DNA of 64,000 nt from Methanotrichaceae archaeon (GTDB lineage: Archaea; Halobacteriota; Methanosarcinia; Methanotrichales; Methanotrichaceae). The stretch lies in NCBI GenBank assembly GCA_013178225.1, contig JABLXE010000010.1, forward strand, positions 62,001-126,000. The letters are read 5' to 3'. The notes under the pieces are model-generated. The model had not been told where the DNA came from, ran no database searches, and was given only the letters and a program-made list of their open reading frames with translations. Numbering within the stretch: position 1 is the stretch's first letter; every line of letters starts with the position of its first letter. The position numbers and the translations under genes are program-made. This document shows positions 63,218 to 64,000 of this stretch, piece after piece.

Positions 63218-64000
63218 TCAGGGCTGGCAGTTCGTTATGCCTCTCATGGCCGCTCTGGTGTGATCCAGGAATATGGAGCAGACGTCGTCCCTTTCCCCCA
63301 GCCCCTGAAAGATGACCTCAACCTGCGGAAACAGCAATCCCACCCGGCTCTTCCAGGAATCGGGCCCGTCCCCGGCCAGGTCCCTATTGACGTGGGCTCC
63401 CGACACCAGGAAGAGGGGAACGATCATGACCCGCTCTCCCCCGAAAACCGCTAGCTTTCTCAGCACTTCGTCGATTCCCGGATAGCCTTCAAGCGTTCCA
63501 GCAATAACGCATCTGTAACTCTGGCCCAGAATCTGGGATAAAGTCAGATAGAGGCCGTCCGCAGGATGGCCTGAGCCGTGGCCCGCAAGCACAATGGCCT
63601 GCTGGGAGGGCGGGTCGGATTTCCGGTCCTGTTCTCCGGCCTCTTCGATCATGGTGAAGATGATCCTTGAGACTGCCCGGCAATCCTCTATTCCAGAAAG
63701 CAGTGGAAGGCCCAGTTTCAGGCTCTGAAAGGATAGCTTCCCATCGGCCTGGCGAAGTCCCCCAAGAAGCGATGCCAGCTGGTGAAAATCATTTCCCGGA
63801 ACAATCTGCAGGGACTGCGCAACCACCGTTTTTCTTCCACCGTCACGCACCCCGGCCAGGGCGCTCAGGGGGCCGGGAACGAAAATTCTCTCCCTTTCCG
63901 CCAGTTTACGCCTCATCAGGTCTGAAGAAAAAGCCAGACGGATCTCGCACCCCGGAAACTCCTGCCGGTATCGATCTTCGATCCGGCGAAAAGTGGATAG
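63218..64000 (-). CDS. cbiK: Sirohydrochlorin cobaltochelatase CbiK-like (5' end outside window)
   Basis: The partial protein inserts cobalt into sirohydrochlorin in anaerobic cobalamin (and possibly nickel in F430) synthesis. VLAGHGSGHPAD provides the metal-binding His, EGYPGIDEVLRKL and MIVPLFLVSGAHVNRDLAGDG provide the second His and the lower site, and SWKSRVGLL closes the active site. The open frame continues to the right edge with FRRIEDRYRQEFPGCEIRLAFSSD, the normal N-terminal region, so the internal ATG at 63916 is not the start. Confidence 0.9.
   Translation of the reverse strand, partial: LSTFRRIEDRYRQEFPGCEIRLAFSSDLMRRKLAERERIFVPGPLSALAGVRDGGRKTVVAQSLQIVPGNDFHQLASLLGGLRQADGKLSFQSLKLGLPLLSGIEDCRAVSRIIFTMIEEAGEQDRKSDPPSQQAIVLAGHGSGHPADGLYLTLSQILGQSYRCVIAGTLEGYPGIDEVLRKLAVFGGERVMIVPLFLVSGAHVNRDLAGDGPDSWKSRVGLLFPQVEVIFQGLGERDDVCSIFLDHTRAAMRGITNCQP

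Overview
The window comes from a methanogenic archaeon. The best fit is Methanothrix (Methanosaeta), order Methanotrichales; this is inferred from gene content and intermediate GC, not from a database match. Supporting signs are a fused hexulose-phosphate synthase/RraA protein, archaeal secF-secD order, a Hef helicase-nuclease, an ADP-dependent sugar kinase, a short CbiK cobaltochelatase, a PspA-PspAA pair, a PGF-type sorting tail on PstS, archaeal TATA boxes and many secreted N-glycosylation-prone proteins.

Layout. 1-4 kb: housekeeping genes (HPS-RraA, SecF, SecD) ending in a clear terminator. 4.2-5.9 kb: an insertion sequence of IS1634 type with 24-bp inverted repeats and a 6-bp target duplication. 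6.4-11.1 kb: a secreted protein (copy A of a variable pair), small hypotheticals, the PspA/PspAA envelope-stress operon, a double-CDGSH iron-sulfur protein and a small membrane protein. 11.28 kb: tRNA-Pro(GGG). 11.31-21.66 kb: a 10.3-kb integrative element inserted in that tRNA. It is bounded by a 64-bp direct repeat and carries a tyrosine recombinase at its right end, a decayed IS4-type element, a wHTH regulator with an ATA start, a large bacterial-type hybrid sensor kinase whose N-terminal domain is a separate overlapping gene, and two clusters of a TTAGCTA-like motif around the kinase. 22.1-22.9 kb: copy B of the secreted pair, with ACG where its start codon should be.

23-34 kb is a secretome-rich stretch: a type I sulfatase, a von Willebrand A protein, two paralogous small secreted proteins, a sequon-rich protein, a DUF4377/META protein and an HdeD-like membrane protein. 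35-49 kb holds a 59-residue zinc ribbon, Hef, membrane proteins, the ADP-dependent kinase, a Vps62-like protein, TspO, two tandem APH-fold kinases and a YdjM-type hydrolase. 49.8-54.7 kb is a phosphate-scavenging group: pstC-pstA facing divergent pstS, then alkaline phosphatase, without pstB. 54.7-64 kb holds a RAM-domain regulator, a cysteine-rich secreted protein, a DNRLRE-like protein, an alpha/beta hydrolase with an EF-hand-like loop, thiM-thiE, a SpoIIAA-like protein, a TrkA-C membrane protein, a nuclease pair and cbiK running off the right edge.

The most unusual part is the tRNA-Pro element. Its attR is a complete but D-arm-less tRNA-like sequence, and its main cargo is a split multi-PAS hybrid kinase framed by repeated motifs. 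It sits between two variable surface-protein genes, the first lying just after another mobile element and the second just after attR.
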